A stretch of DNA of 25,223 bases. Source: Planctomycetota bacterium (lineage in GTDB: Bacteria; Planctomycetota; Phycisphaerae; Tepidisphaerales; Tepidisphaeraceae). A model generated the notes under the pieces. That model had not been told where the DNA came from, did not search any database, and saw only the letters and a list, made by a program, of their open reading frames with translations. The stretch covers positions 1 to 25,223 of the forward strand of contig JAEZED010000083.1 of the NCBI GenBank assembly GCA_023417885.1, written 5' to 3'. Of this stretch, positions 1-7,177 are shown one piece after another (within the stretch, counting starts at the first letter, position 1; each line of letters starts with the position of its first letter). Position numbers and translations under genes: made by a program.

Positions 1-616
1 CCCAGTCGCCGCGCCCGGCGACGATGAGCCGGTCGAGGCTGCCGTCGGCGCTGCGCTGGACGACGGTAAGCGACTCGACCCAGGCCGGTTCTTCGCGCGT
101 GGCGGGGTGGAAGCGGGCGGCGTCGAAGATGCCCCCCTCGCCGTCCGGCATGGCGCGCAGGGCGAAGGAGCCGGCGGCCTCGTCGAAGACCTCGTCATGG
201 TCGCGCGTGATCTCGGCGGCCATGGAGGGGACGATCAGCTCCTGGTTGATCGGCTGGATCAGGAGATTGAGCGCGACGGCGGCCAGGATGATCGGCGCAG
301 CGACGCGCAGCAGCGGCACGCCGGCGGCGAGCAGGGCAGTCAGCTCGTTGAACCGGCTCATGCGCATGAGCGTGAACGCGGCGGCGAGGACGGGGATGAT
401 GCCGGCGAGCTGCGCATAGACGAAGAAGGCCTGGAAAAAGTAGTACTTGGCGATCCCGACGGCGACGGCCCACACCGAGGTGCTGGTGGTGTGCTCGACG
501 AACTCGTCGAAGTTGAAGACCATATCCATGACCACGTAGAACCCGACCAGCACCAGCAGGCTGATGAGGTAGTTCTTGAGGAACGTGACCAGGACATAGC
601 GGTCGAGGATCTTCAT
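1..616 (-). CDS. LptF/LptG family LPS-export permease (N-terminal part, runs off window)
   Basis: Partial inner-membrane permease of the YjgP/YjgQ (LptF/LptG) family, which with LptB forms the ABC transporter that extracts LPS from the inner membrane. The minus-strand frame is open from ATG at 616 to the window edge (205 codons). It starts MKILDRYVLVTFLKNYL, continues with hydrophobic segments at about residues 12-30, 55-80 and 95-125, and carries the family's cytoplasmic-loop motif (MSRFNELTALLAAGVPLL), followed by the start of the periplasmic domain. Its ATG shares one base with the stop of the upstream permease gene (TGATG), so the two are probably translationally coupled. By E. coli order this would be the LptG-like partner, but F and G cannot be separated confidently here. 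The C-terminus lies outside the window. Confidence 0.88.
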   Translation of the reverse strand, partial: MKILDRYVLVTFLKNYLISLLVLVGFYVVMDMVFNFDEFVEHTTSTSVWAVAVGIAKYYFFQAFFVYAQLAGIIPVLAAAFTLMRMSRFNELTALLAAGVPLLRVAAPIILAAVALNLLIQPINQELIVPSMAAEITRDHDEVFDEAAGSFALRAMPDGEGGIFDAARFHPATREEPAWVESLTVVQRSADGSLDRLIVAGRGDW

Positions 617-2376
617 CACGCCCTCCTCAATCGCATGAGCAGCCACACCGCCGCCGCCGCGACCAGGGTGTTGCCCAGCCAGATCAGCGGCAGGCTCACC
701 GCCAGCGTCTGGCTCCACCGATCGGGGCCGAGCTTCTCGGGCAGGTTCTCCGCAACCGTCTGACCGACGACGATCAGCACGATCGACAGCATCGCCGGTA
801 CGACGCTCACCGCGAACGCCGTCAGGAAATTGCCGCTGCGGAAGAGCATCCCCAGCACGCCGCCCACCACCGGGAGGATCAGGCAGCTGATCGCGAAGCT
901 CACCCGCGCGTGGATCTCGGCGTAGACCGCGTTCGTCTGCCGGCGCAGCCGCGCCTCCACGTAGTCGATGTCGCCGCCCTCCAGCGTCGTCTCCTCCAGC
1001 AGCTCGCGCCCGCTGTCGGTCAGCGCCGCCAGCTCCGGCGGCATCTCCACCAGCGCCCGGCGCTCGAAGGGGCGTCCTTCCGTCGTCACCGGCTCCCCGT
1101 CCGCCGGGTCGATCGTCACCGTGGCGTCCTCGAAGCTGAAGATCACCAGCATCCGGGGCCCTTCCTCCAGCCGAAGGGGCTGGGCCGTCACCACGGCGCG
1201 CGGCGCGGAGACGGTGAGCGTCTCGCCGCCGCGCGTCTGGATCAGCTCGATCAGCCCCGCCTCTCCCGCGCTCAGCTCCACGCGCTGCTCGGTCGCTGCG
1301 GCTGCCGATGCGTGCGTGGAGAAGGCGAAGCTTCCTTCCGGCGCGTTCAGCAGCACGCCGCCCGCGGCGGCGCGGCCGGTGAGTTCCGTGAGGAACCGCA
1401 TGCGCTGCTCGCGCTCGGCGAGCTGGCGCAGGTGGGAGCCGACGTCGCGGCTGAGCTGAGGGTTTTCGTAGAGACGCCGAAGCTCGCGGATGTCGAGGAA
1501 CTTGGTGTTCTCGCGCACGGGCGAGGAGAGGGGCAGGGGCCCGACCTGGCTCGCCTTCACCGCCGCCACCAGGGGCGCTTCGGCGCTGCCTTCGAAGCGG
1601 CGGGGGAACTTCACGCCGTTCTCCAGCACGACCGTCAGCAGGAAGCGGTCGTCGCGCAGTGCCGTCTCGAAGAAGCGTCCTTCCTCGAGGTATCCGGGCG
1701 GGTCGATGAAGGCGGTGGCGCGGCGGGCGCTGAATATCTCCGACGGCACCTCGTAGCGTGTCCCCGGCTTGCCGTGATTCTCGTAGCGCATCACGTAGAC
1801 GTTCTGGAGTTGCACGATCTGCGTGTCGGGGGAGACCTTCGCCTCCGGCGGAAGCTCCGACGCGTCGAGCACGGCGGCGCTGTCGGCGGTGAGCGTCAGG
1901 TGTCCCCCCGCGCCGCCGAAGCTCAGGCGCCGGGTGCGGTTGATCTCGTTCGCCGAGAGCCGGGCGAGGTTGGAGTAGACCACGCGCTCCACCTGGAGAT
2001 TGGCCGCCGGGACAATGAAGCAGAGGAGCACGAGGCTCACCGCGCACGTCCCGACGCCCAGCACCAGCGCCGGGAACGACAGCCCCAGCAGGCCGGTTGG
2101 TATGCCGGCGGCCCGCATCGCGACCGTCTCGTTGTCCGCCGCCAGCCGGCCGTAGACGAAGGTCGTGGCGAAGAGGGCCGCGACCGGCAGGGAATAGGTC
2201 GCCATGGCGGGCAGGAGCCAGATGAGCATCCGGAGCACCTGCCCGCCGTCGAGCCCGCGCTCCGCGAGGGGGCGCAGCAGCCCCGCGAAGCTCATGATCC
2301 CGGCGATCACGAGGATCGAGAGGAGGAAGACCTTCAGCAGGTCGCGGAAGATGTAGCGGAACAGCGTGGAGCCCAT
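616..2376 (-). CDS. LptF/LptG family LPS-export permease
   Basis: Full-length 586-residue permease of the LptF/LptG family. Three hydrophobic segments lie at about residues 13-35, 50-75 and 95-122. A large soluble, presumably periplasmic (jellyroll-type) region spans about 125-490, and three more segments fall between about 500 and 583. The first cytoplasmic loop has the family signature (NETVAMRAAGIPTGLL). E. coli LptF and LptG are about 360 residues, so the soluble region here is much enlarged. It is the first gene of a two-gene minus-strand unit, and its TGA overlaps the next permease's ATG by one base. The start is the first ATG, directly before the first membrane helix. Family assignment is strong; LptF versus LptG is inferred from order only. 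An LptB-type ATPase is encoded separately at 7178-7930. Confidence 0.9.
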   Translation of the reverse strand: MGSTLFRYIFRDLLKVFLLSILVIAGIMSFAGLLRPLAERGLDGGQVLRMLIWLLPAMATYSLPVAALFATTFVYGRLAADNETVAMRAAGIPTGLLGLSFPALVLGVGTCAVSLVLLCFIVPAANLQVERVVYSNLARLSANEINRTRRLSFGGAGGHLTLTADSAAVLDASELPPEAKVSPDTQIVQLQNVYVMRYENHGKPGTRYEVPSEIFSARRATAFIDPPGYLEEGRFFETALRDDRFLLTVVLENGVKFPRRFEGSAEAPLVAAVKASQVGPLPLSSPVRENTKFLDIRELRRLYENPQLSRDVGSHLRQLAEREQRMRFLTELTGRAAAGGVLLNAPEGSFAFSTHASAAAATEQRVELSAGEAGLIELIQTRGGETLTVSAPRAVVTAQPLRLEEGPRMLVIFSFEDATVTIDPADGEPVTTEGRPFERRALVEMPPELAALTDSGRELLEETTLEGGDIDYVEARLRRQTNAVYAEIHARVSFAISCLILPVVGGVLGMLFRSGNFLTAFAVSVVPAMLSIVLIVVGQTVAENLPEKLGPDRWSQTLAVSLPLIWLGNTLVAAAAVWLLMRLRRA

Positions 2377-2409
2377 GTCGCCTGCCGCCGGCCTCCGCCG
2401 GCCGCCACG

Positions 2410-2437
2410 ACGATATCGGAACCGACCCCGATGTCAC
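2410..2437 (-). promoter_or_regulatory. Candidate sigma70-type promoter for the permease pair
   Basis: On the minus strand GTGACA (2432-2437) is followed after 16 bases by TATCGT (2410-2415), about 35 bases before the permease ATG at 2376. Match to consensus is fair, not strong. The site lies in the 95-base divergent gap with the ComF-like gene. Confidence 0.35.
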
Positions 2438-2471
2438 GCGTCGTACCCAGTCTCCGCACAGCACATCCGGT

Positions 2472-3296
2472 ATGCTTCTCGCAGCGATGACCGCCCAACC
2501 GCGAAGCCCGGGCCGGCTCGACTCCCTGCGAAGGGGAGCGCGGGCGCTGGGGCGGTTGGCGGGGGAGGCGGTGGACCTGCTCTATCCACCCATCTGCGCC
2601 GTCTGCGAGTGCGATGCCCCGAGCCGCTCTCCGCTGTGCGAGCGGTGCCTGCTCGACCTGGAGCATGCCGGGCACGAGGCGCCCTGTCCGCACTGCGGCC
2701 GTCCGGTCGGCGAGGGGGAAGCGCCCGCCGGGCCCTGCCCCTGGTGCGACGGGCGCGGCGTGGGGCGGGTCAAGCAGGTCGCGCGCCTGGGGCTGATGGC
2801 CAGCCCGCTGCGCGAGTTGATTCACCTGATCAAGTATCGCGGCCGTTGGGAGCTGGCCGACTGGCTCGGCCGGCGGCTTGCCGACGATCCCTCGACCATC
2901 CGGGTCATGGCGGAGGCGGACGCGATCCTGCCGGTGCCGCTGCACGCGATCCGGCAGACGTACCGCGGCTACAACCAGTCGGCGTTGATCGCGCGGGTGC
3001 TGGCGAAGCGGTTCGGGATACCGATCGTCGATCCGGTGGTGCGGGCGAAGTCGACGCTGGCCCAGACGGCGCTGAACAGCGTGACGGCGCGCCAGGCGAA
3101 CCTGCGCGACGCCTTCGTCCTCCTGGATCCGTCGGCGGTCAACGGCAAGCGGATCGTGCTTGTCGATGACGTGATGACGACGGGCGCGACGTTGCGCAGC
3201 CTCGCGTGGTGCCTCTCGTCGGCGCGCCCCGGCCGCCTGAGCGCGTGCGTGGTTGCCGTGGCCGACCCTCGGGGCAGGCGCTTTGAGGCGGTCTGA
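2472..3296 (+). CDS. ComF-family phosphoribosyltransferase-like protein
   Basis: A 274-residue ComF-family protein; members are linked to DNA uptake or natural transformation, but many are of unknown role. The N-terminal part has Cys pairs suited to zinc binding: CAVCECD and CERC at about residues 42-60, CPHCG and CPWCDG at about 72-95. The C-terminal half is a type I phosphoribosyltransferase fold with the PRPP-binding loop IVLVDDVMTTGATL at about 225-238. The motif VPLHAIRQTYRGYNQS, typical of ComF, precedes it. ATG at 2472 and a second in-frame ATG at 2487 are both possible; residues before the second add nothing to the conserved domain. It is divergent from the permease operon. Other competence genes are not seen nearby, so the role in uptake is not established. 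Confidence 0.88.
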   Translation: MLLAAMTAQPRSPGRLDSLRRGARALGRLAGEAVDLLYPPICAVCECDAPSRSPLCERCLLDLEHAGHEAPCPHCGRPVGEGEAPAGPCPWCDGRGVGRVKQVARLGLMASPLRELIHLIKYRGRWELADWLGRRLADDPSTIRVMAEADAILPVPLHAIRQTYRGYNQSALIARVLAKRFGIPIVDPVVRAKSTLAQTALNSVTARQANLRDAFVLLDPSAVNGKRIVLVDDVMTTGATLRSLAWCLSSARPGRLSACVVAVADPRGRRFEAV

Positions 3297-3365
3297 AGCG
3301 CTCCTGTAGCGCCTGCGGTAAAGCCGAAAGTCGGGGGCAGACGAAGCGAAACCAAGTGACAACCA

Positions 3366-3420
3366 GGTGCAGAAAAGGGTGTCGCTGGCGCGCCCCCGAA
3401 GGCCCTTTGACACCTGCACC
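3366..3420. repeat. REP-like imperfect palindrome between comF-like gene and kdsB
   Basis: GGTGCA (3366-3371) and GGTGTC (3378-3383) on the left pair with GACACC (3409-3414) and TGCACC (3415-3420) on the right, leaving a GAAAAG bulge in the left arm. A competing inner pairing also exists: AAAGGG (3374-3379) with CCCTTT (3403-3408). Two alternative stems sharing one element resemble REP/RAYT-type palindromes. No second copy was seen in this window. Confidence 0.5.
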
Positions 3421-3441
3421 CCGCCCCCTTAGCCTCGCCCC

Positions 3442-4305
3442 GTGCAGGCCAGCGCAGCGACGAGTGACCCGTCTCCCGACCCCTCGGGAGGCGCTGCCGG
3501 CTCGCCCGCGCCAGCCGGCGACAAGGCTGTCGCCATCATCCCCGCCCGCTTCGCCAGCACGCGGTTCCCCGGCAAGATGCTCGCCGCCGAGACCGGCCGG
3601 CCGCTCGTGCAGCATGTCGTCGATCGCGTTCGCCAGTGCCGGCTCGTGTCGGAGGTGCTGGTCGCGGCGGACGATCAGCGCATCGCCGACGCCCTCGTGC
3701 CGTTTGGCACGAAGGTGATCCTCACCTCGCCGGATCATCCCAGCGGAACGGATCGTGTCGCCGAGGTGGCGGTGGCGATGTCGGCAGACATCGTCGTGAA
3801 CGTGCAGGGGGACGAGCCAGAGATCGAGCCGGCGTCGGTCGATGCCCTCGTCCGGCTGCTTCGGGATCGCCCGGCGGCGGAGATGGCGACGCTCGCGACA
3901 CCTTTTCCACCGGACGCCGATCCGGCGGATCCGAACCTCGTGAAGGTCGTGGTCGCGCCCGACGGCCGGGCCCTCTACTTCAGCCGGAGCCCCATTCCAT
4001 ATGACCGGGACGCGGGCAGGCCGGGCCGGTGCCTGCTCCACATGGGGGTCTACGGCTACCGCCGGAACTTCCTGCTGAAGCTTGCCGGATACGGCCCGAC
4101 GCCGTTGGAAACGACCGAAAAGCTGGAACAGCTACGCGTTCTCGAGTACGGTCATACGATCCTGGTGGCTGTTGTGGATCGCCGCAGCCACGGCGTAGAC
4201 ACCCCGCAGCAATACGCGGAGTTCGTGAAACGAGAGAAGGCACGAGGCGCCCCGCCGAGCCCGAGCGGCTTTGCGGCGGAAACCGGCATGCCTTCCGTGA
4301 CGTAA
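3442..4305 (+). CDS. kdsB: 3-deoxy-manno-octulosonate cytidylyltransferase (CMP-KDO synthetase)
   Basis: KdsB activates KDO with CTP to CMP-KDO for the LPS inner core, in the cytoplasm. The 287-residue protein contains the nucleotide-binding start IIPARFASTRFPGK at about residues 32-45, PSGTDRVAEV at about 97-106, NVQGDEPEI at about 118-126, and the substrate-region YFSRSPIPYDRD. All are classic KdsB features. The family is about 250 residues; here about 27 extra residues precede the conserved core and a short Pro/Ser-rich tail follows it. The only reasonable start is GTG at 3442, since no ATG lies before the core. It lies 38 bases upstream of pyrG, whose product makes the CTP it consumes, which suggests an operon. 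Confidence 0.95.
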   Translation: MQASAATSDPSPDPSGGAAGSPAPAGDKAVAIIPARFASTRFPGKMLAAETGRPLVQHVVDRVRQCRLVSEVLVAADDQRIADALVPFGTKVILTSPDHPSGTDRVAEVAVAMSADIVVNVQGDEPEIEPASVDALVRLLRDRPAAEMATLATPFPPDADPADPNLVKVVVAPDGRALYFSRSPIPYDRDAGRPGRCLLHMGVYGYRRNFLLKLAGYGPTPLETTEKLEQLRVLEYGHTILVAVVDRRSHGVDTPQQYAEFVKREKARGAPPSPSGFAAETGMPSVT

Positions 4306-4343
4306 GTTGGACGTAACGAAAAGACGCCTCGCCCCCTCCTCCC

Positions 4344-6131
4344 ATGAGCCCCGAAGACCTTCTTGCCGCGACCGGACACAGCCGGGACGAAACCGAGTTC
4401 TACACGCCGATGCCCACGGGCTACCAGACGGGGCGGCACAAGTACGTCGTCGTCGTCGGCACGGTGATGAGCGGGCTGGGCAAGGGGATCTTCGCCTCCA
4501 GCCTCGCCAAGCTCCTCCAGGACAAGGGGCTGAAGGTCGCGCCGATCAAGTGCGAGGGCTACCTCAACATCGACTCCGGCACGCTCAACCCGTTCCGCCA
4601 CGGCGAGGTCTTCGTCCTCGACGACGGCATGGAAACGGACATGGACCTCGGCACCTACGAGCGCCTGCTCGACCAGAACCTGGGCGCCCCCAACTTCACC
4701 ACCAACGGGCAGATCCTCTCGGCCGTGCTCAAGAAGGAGCGGTCGGGGGGCTATCTCGGGCGCGACGTCCAGGTCATCCCCCACGTCGTGGGCGAGGTGA
4801 AGCTGAAGCTGCGCGAGCTCGCCGCCAAGGCGCAGGCGGACGTGGTGTTCGTGGAGATCGGCGGAACGGTCGGCGACTACGAGAACAGCTTCTACCTCGA
4901 GGCGTGCCGCCAGCTTGCTTACGAGGAGGGGGAGAACAGCGTCTGCTTCGTGGCACTGACGTACATCATCAACCCGCGGACGCTCGGAGAGCAGAAGAGC
5001 AAGGCGGCGCAGCTCGGAATCAAGCGGCTGATGGAGGTCGGCGTTCAGCCGCACATCGTGGCCTGCCGCGCGACGGATCCGGTGGGTGAGAAGGTGCGTC
5101 AGAAGCTTTCGATGTACACGAACGTGCCGATGCGGCGCGTCTTCTCGATGCACGACCTGGAGAGCATCTACCTCGTCCCCGAGGCGCTGCGCGGGGCGGG
5201 CATGGACCGCGAGGTCATGACCCTGCTCGACCTGCACGACCGGGCCGACCAGGTGCACGAGGATCACGCCCGCGACCGTTGGCGCCGCTTCGTGGACAAC
5301 ATCAGCTCGCCCAAGCAGCGGCACGTCACCATCGCCGTCACGGGCAAGTACACCGCCCTCCGCGACGCCTACGCGAGTATCCTGAAGGCGGTCGAGCATG
5401 CCGGGGTCGCCACGGGGAACGACATCAACCTCCGCTGGATCGACACGACGAACATCACGCCGGAGAACGTCGCCAGCCGGCTCCACGAGGTTCACGGCAT
5501 CATCGTCCCGGGCGGCTTCGGGGCCCGCGGGGCGGAGGGGAAGATCGCCTGCATCCAGTACGCCCGCGAGAACAAGGTGCCGTACCTGGGCATCTGCTTC
5601 GGCTTCCAGATGGCGGTCATCGAGTATGCCCGGAGCGTCTGCGGCATCGAGGACGCCAATTCCACGGAGTTCGACCCCGGCTGCCGCAACGCCGTCATCG
5701 ACATCCTCCCCGAGCAGAAGCAGATCGAGGGCCTCGGCGGGAACATGCGGCTGGGTGGCAAGGACGTGGAGATCACCCCCGGCAGCTTCGCCTCGGAGCT
5801 CTTCGCCGACGAGCTGAAGCAGAACAAGTACGTTCGCCTGCGCTTCCGGCACCGTTACGAGGTCGATCCCCGCTACATCGACCAGTTGACGCAGAACGGC
5901 CTGGTCTTCAGCGGCAAGCACCCGACGCAGCCGATCATGCAGATCCTCGAGCTGCCGCGCGATGTGCACCCCTTCTTCGTCGGCACGCAGGCACACCCGG
6001 AGATGACCAGCCGGCCGATGCGCCCGAGCCCCATGTTCACCGGCTTCGTACGCGCCGCCAGTGGCGTGGCCGAGGCCGCCGCCCGCCGGCAGCCCACCAC
6101 TGCCACCGAGGAGTCGGCGCAGCTCGCATGA
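4344..6131 (+). CDS. pyrG: CTP synthase (divergent synthetase domain)
   Basis: CTP synthase aminates UTP to CTP with ATP and glutamine. The 595-residue protein has an N-terminal amidoligase domain (about 33-300) and a C-terminal class I glutamine amidotransferase domain (about 325-575). The amidotransferase triad is present: Cys418 in GICFGF, His551 and Glu553 in AHPEM. Mg-binding acidic residues are kept (ETDMDLG at 97-103, VEIGGTVGD at 170-178). Several usually near-invariant positions differ: the P-loop reads GTVMSGLGKG (usually GGVVSSLGKG), KxDPYxN reads KCEGYLN (69-75), and KTKPTQ reads KSKAAQ (218-223). About 32 residues precede the conserved start KYVVVVG. No clear Shine-Dalgarno precedes the ATG. 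Expected to be active but of an unusual subtype. Confidence 0.95.
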   Translation: MSPEDLLAATGHSRDETEFYTPMPTGYQTGRHKYVVVVGTVMSGLGKGIFASSLAKLLQDKGLKVAPIKCEGYLNIDSGTLNPFRHGEVFVLDDGMETDMDLGTYERLLDQNLGAPNFTTNGQILSAVLKKERSGGYLGRDVQVIPHVVGEVKLKLRELAAKAQADVVFVEIGGTVGDYENSFYLEACRQLAYEEGENSVCFVALTYIINPRTLGEQKSKAAQLGIKRLMEVGVQPHIVACRATDPVGEKVRQKLSMYTNVPMRRVFSMHDLESIYLVPEALRGAGMDREVMTLLDLHDRADQVHEDHARDRWRRFVDNISSPKQRHVTIAVTGKYTALRDAYASILKAVEHAGVATGNDINLRWIDTTNITPENVASRLHEVHGIIVPGGFGARGAEGKIACIQYARENKVPYLGICFGFQMAVIEYARSVCGIEDANSTEFDPGCRNAVIDILPEQKQIEGLGGNMRLGGKDVEITPGSFASELFADELKQNKYVRLRFRHRYEVDPRYIDQLTQNGLVFSGKHPTQPIMQILELPRDVHPFFVGTQAHPEMTSRPMRPSPMFTGFVRAASGVAEAAARRQPTTATEESAQLA

Positions 6132-6153
6132 GCATTCGCGGGCGCATTCCTTC

Positions 6154-6492
6154 TCAGGCGTCTCCGCCGGGGCGCGGCTTGCGGGGCGCGCTTGTGACCG
6201 TCTGGTCGCGCACGACGCGCGTGGCGCGAAGGCCTTTTTCGCCGTCAATGCAGTCGTATCGCACTGTCTCCCCCTCGGCCAGCGTCTTGTGCCCCTCGCC
6301 CTCGATGACGCCGTAGTGCACGAAGACGTCCCGGTCGCCGTCGTCGGAGATAAAGCCGAACCCCTTCTGATCGTTGAACCACTTCACGCGCCCCACGAGT
6401 AGCGGGGCGCCTTGCGGAATCGACCGCTCGACGGGGAGGCCGGCGGTGGCGCCGGTGACGGTGCCGGAGGGAGCGCTGTTGACGCTGGTCAT
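6154..6492 (-). CDS. Cold-shock-domain protein
   Basis: A 112-residue protein with a single cold-shock (OB-fold) domain that binds single-stranded RNA or DNA. Residues about 37-100 hold the family pattern: GRVKWFNDQKGFGFI (RNP1 region), then DVFVHYGVI (RNP2) and EGETVRYDCIDGEKGLRATRV. The usual CspA length is about 70 residues. Here a 35-residue Ser/Thr/Pro-rich leader and a short basic tail (PRKPRPGGDA) are added. ATG at 6492 is chosen because GAAGGGAAGG sits just upstream of it; the frame stays open further upstream, but that part is low-complexity and lacks domain support. It converges on pyrG with only 22 bases between stops. The long upstream region could act as a regulatory leader, as in cspA. 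Confidence 0.92.
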   Translation of the reverse strand: MTSVNSAPSGTVTGATAGLPVERSIPQGAPLLVGRVKWFNDQKGFGFISDDGDRDVFVHYGVIEGEGHKTLAEGETVRYDCIDGEKGLRATRVVRDQTVTSAPRKPRPGGDA

Positions 6493-6615
6493 GGATACCT
6501 TCCCTTCGCGGTGGGGGGTCGCGTCCTGCCGACAGCACGCGTCGGCCGATCGAGAGCGGGGCGGTGGGGCGGCGATGCTGGGATCTCTCCGCCGAAAGCG
6601 GGAACGTACGTACAG

Positions 6616-6653
6616 CCCACCACCACTCCGCCACCAACCACCACCACCACCAT
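6616..6653 (-). repeat. GGT-repeat in the csp leader (possible G-quadruplex)
   Basis: On the plus strand this is a run of CCA units; on the csp-coding strand it reads as successive GGT units, about 125-160 bases upstream of the csp ATG. Enough GG pairs lie close together for a two-layer quadruplex in RNA or in the DNA strand. No experimental meaning can be read from sequence alone. Confidence 0.5.
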
Positions 6654-7021
6654 CGCACGCGCTCTCCCCAAGGGGCCCGGGAAACCAAGCTACCAGCCGG
6701 CCCGATCCCAACAAAACGAAAATGCGGCCGGATTCGCCTCGGGCGTGCCGTGCCGGAGTTCTCCACAACGCCCGCGGCTCGCAGGCGAGCCTGCGTCAAC
6801 ACGACGTGCGGCCGTCGATTCTGTCGCCTGAGGGCGTGCCAGACCCACTGCTGAAGCGCCAGGGCCTATCTCGACACATTAACCCTTTGATACAGGTCGG
6901 CTTACTTGGGATCGGGGTCGAGCGTTCCGCGTCACAGCGTCCCGCCTGCGTCGCTGCCATTTCGTCGGGCGCGGAAAGTTCGCGGACAACGGCGCGGCGA
7001 TCGACCGTCGCGCTCAACAGC

Positions 7022-7030
7022 TTATCCACA
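7022..7030 (+). promoter_or_regulatory. Perfect DnaA-box sequence
   Basis: TTATCCACA, identical to the E. coli consensus DnaA box. A second site with one mismatch (TTCTCCACA) lies at 6759-6767. No dnaA, dnaN or gyrB is adjacent, so this may be a titration or regulatory site, or chance. Confidence 0.4.
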
Positions 7031-7050
7031 TCCGCGGGGAGGCGGGTTCC

Positions 7051-7063
7051 GGCAGAATCTGCC
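7051..7063. promoter_or_regulatory. Palindromic operator-like site upstream of lptB
   Basis: GGCAGA-A-TCTGCC, a perfect 6-1-6 palindrome. It is flanked by a further inverted pair, AGGCGG (7040-7045) and CCGCCT (7062-7067). It lies about 115 bases before the lptB start. It could be a repressor site or part of a hairpin; its regulator is unknown. Confidence 0.3.
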
Positions 7064-7177
7064 GCCTGAGGTTGCAACTTTCGCATCCGACGCGATGCTC
7101 CGATAACCTCACTCGGGCCCGCGAATCGACCCGATGCCTCGCGAGGCCAGCCAGAGGCGACCTGCCCGGGATCTGAT

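Larger units (their letters stand above)
6493..7177. other. 685-base intergenic region between csp and lptB
   Basis: No convincing gene on either strand; the open frames here are low-complexity and match nothing. It holds the csp leader, including a CCA/GGT repeat (6616-6653) and a palindromic GTACGTAC near 6605-6612. A weak minus-strand promoter is possible (TTGTTG 6709-6714, TAGCTT 6687-6692, 16-base spacer). There is one perfect DnaA-box sequence (7022-7030) and one with a single mismatch (6759-6767), and an operator-like palindrome at 7051-7063 before lptB. Confidence 0.6.

Noticed and set aside
107..2490. Long plus-strand open frames opposite the two permease genes
   Set aside because: They are His/Arg/Gln-rich translations typical of the antisense of high-GC genes, with no domain motifs, and the minus-strand frames carry clear LptF/LptG signatures.
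3297..3441. Transposase remnant linked to the REP-like palindrome
   Set aside because: No frame with HUH/Y1 motifs is present in this gap or elsewhere in the window.
4152..6248. 698-codon minus-strand frame opposite pyrG
   Set aside because: Composition is repetitive Leu/Val/His/Arg antisense type; pyrG on the plus strand is unambiguous.
6374..7069. Plus-strand open frames crossing the csp promoter region
   Set aside because: Low-complexity Pro/His/Arg translation, includes the CCA repeat, no Shine-Dalgarno or domain features.
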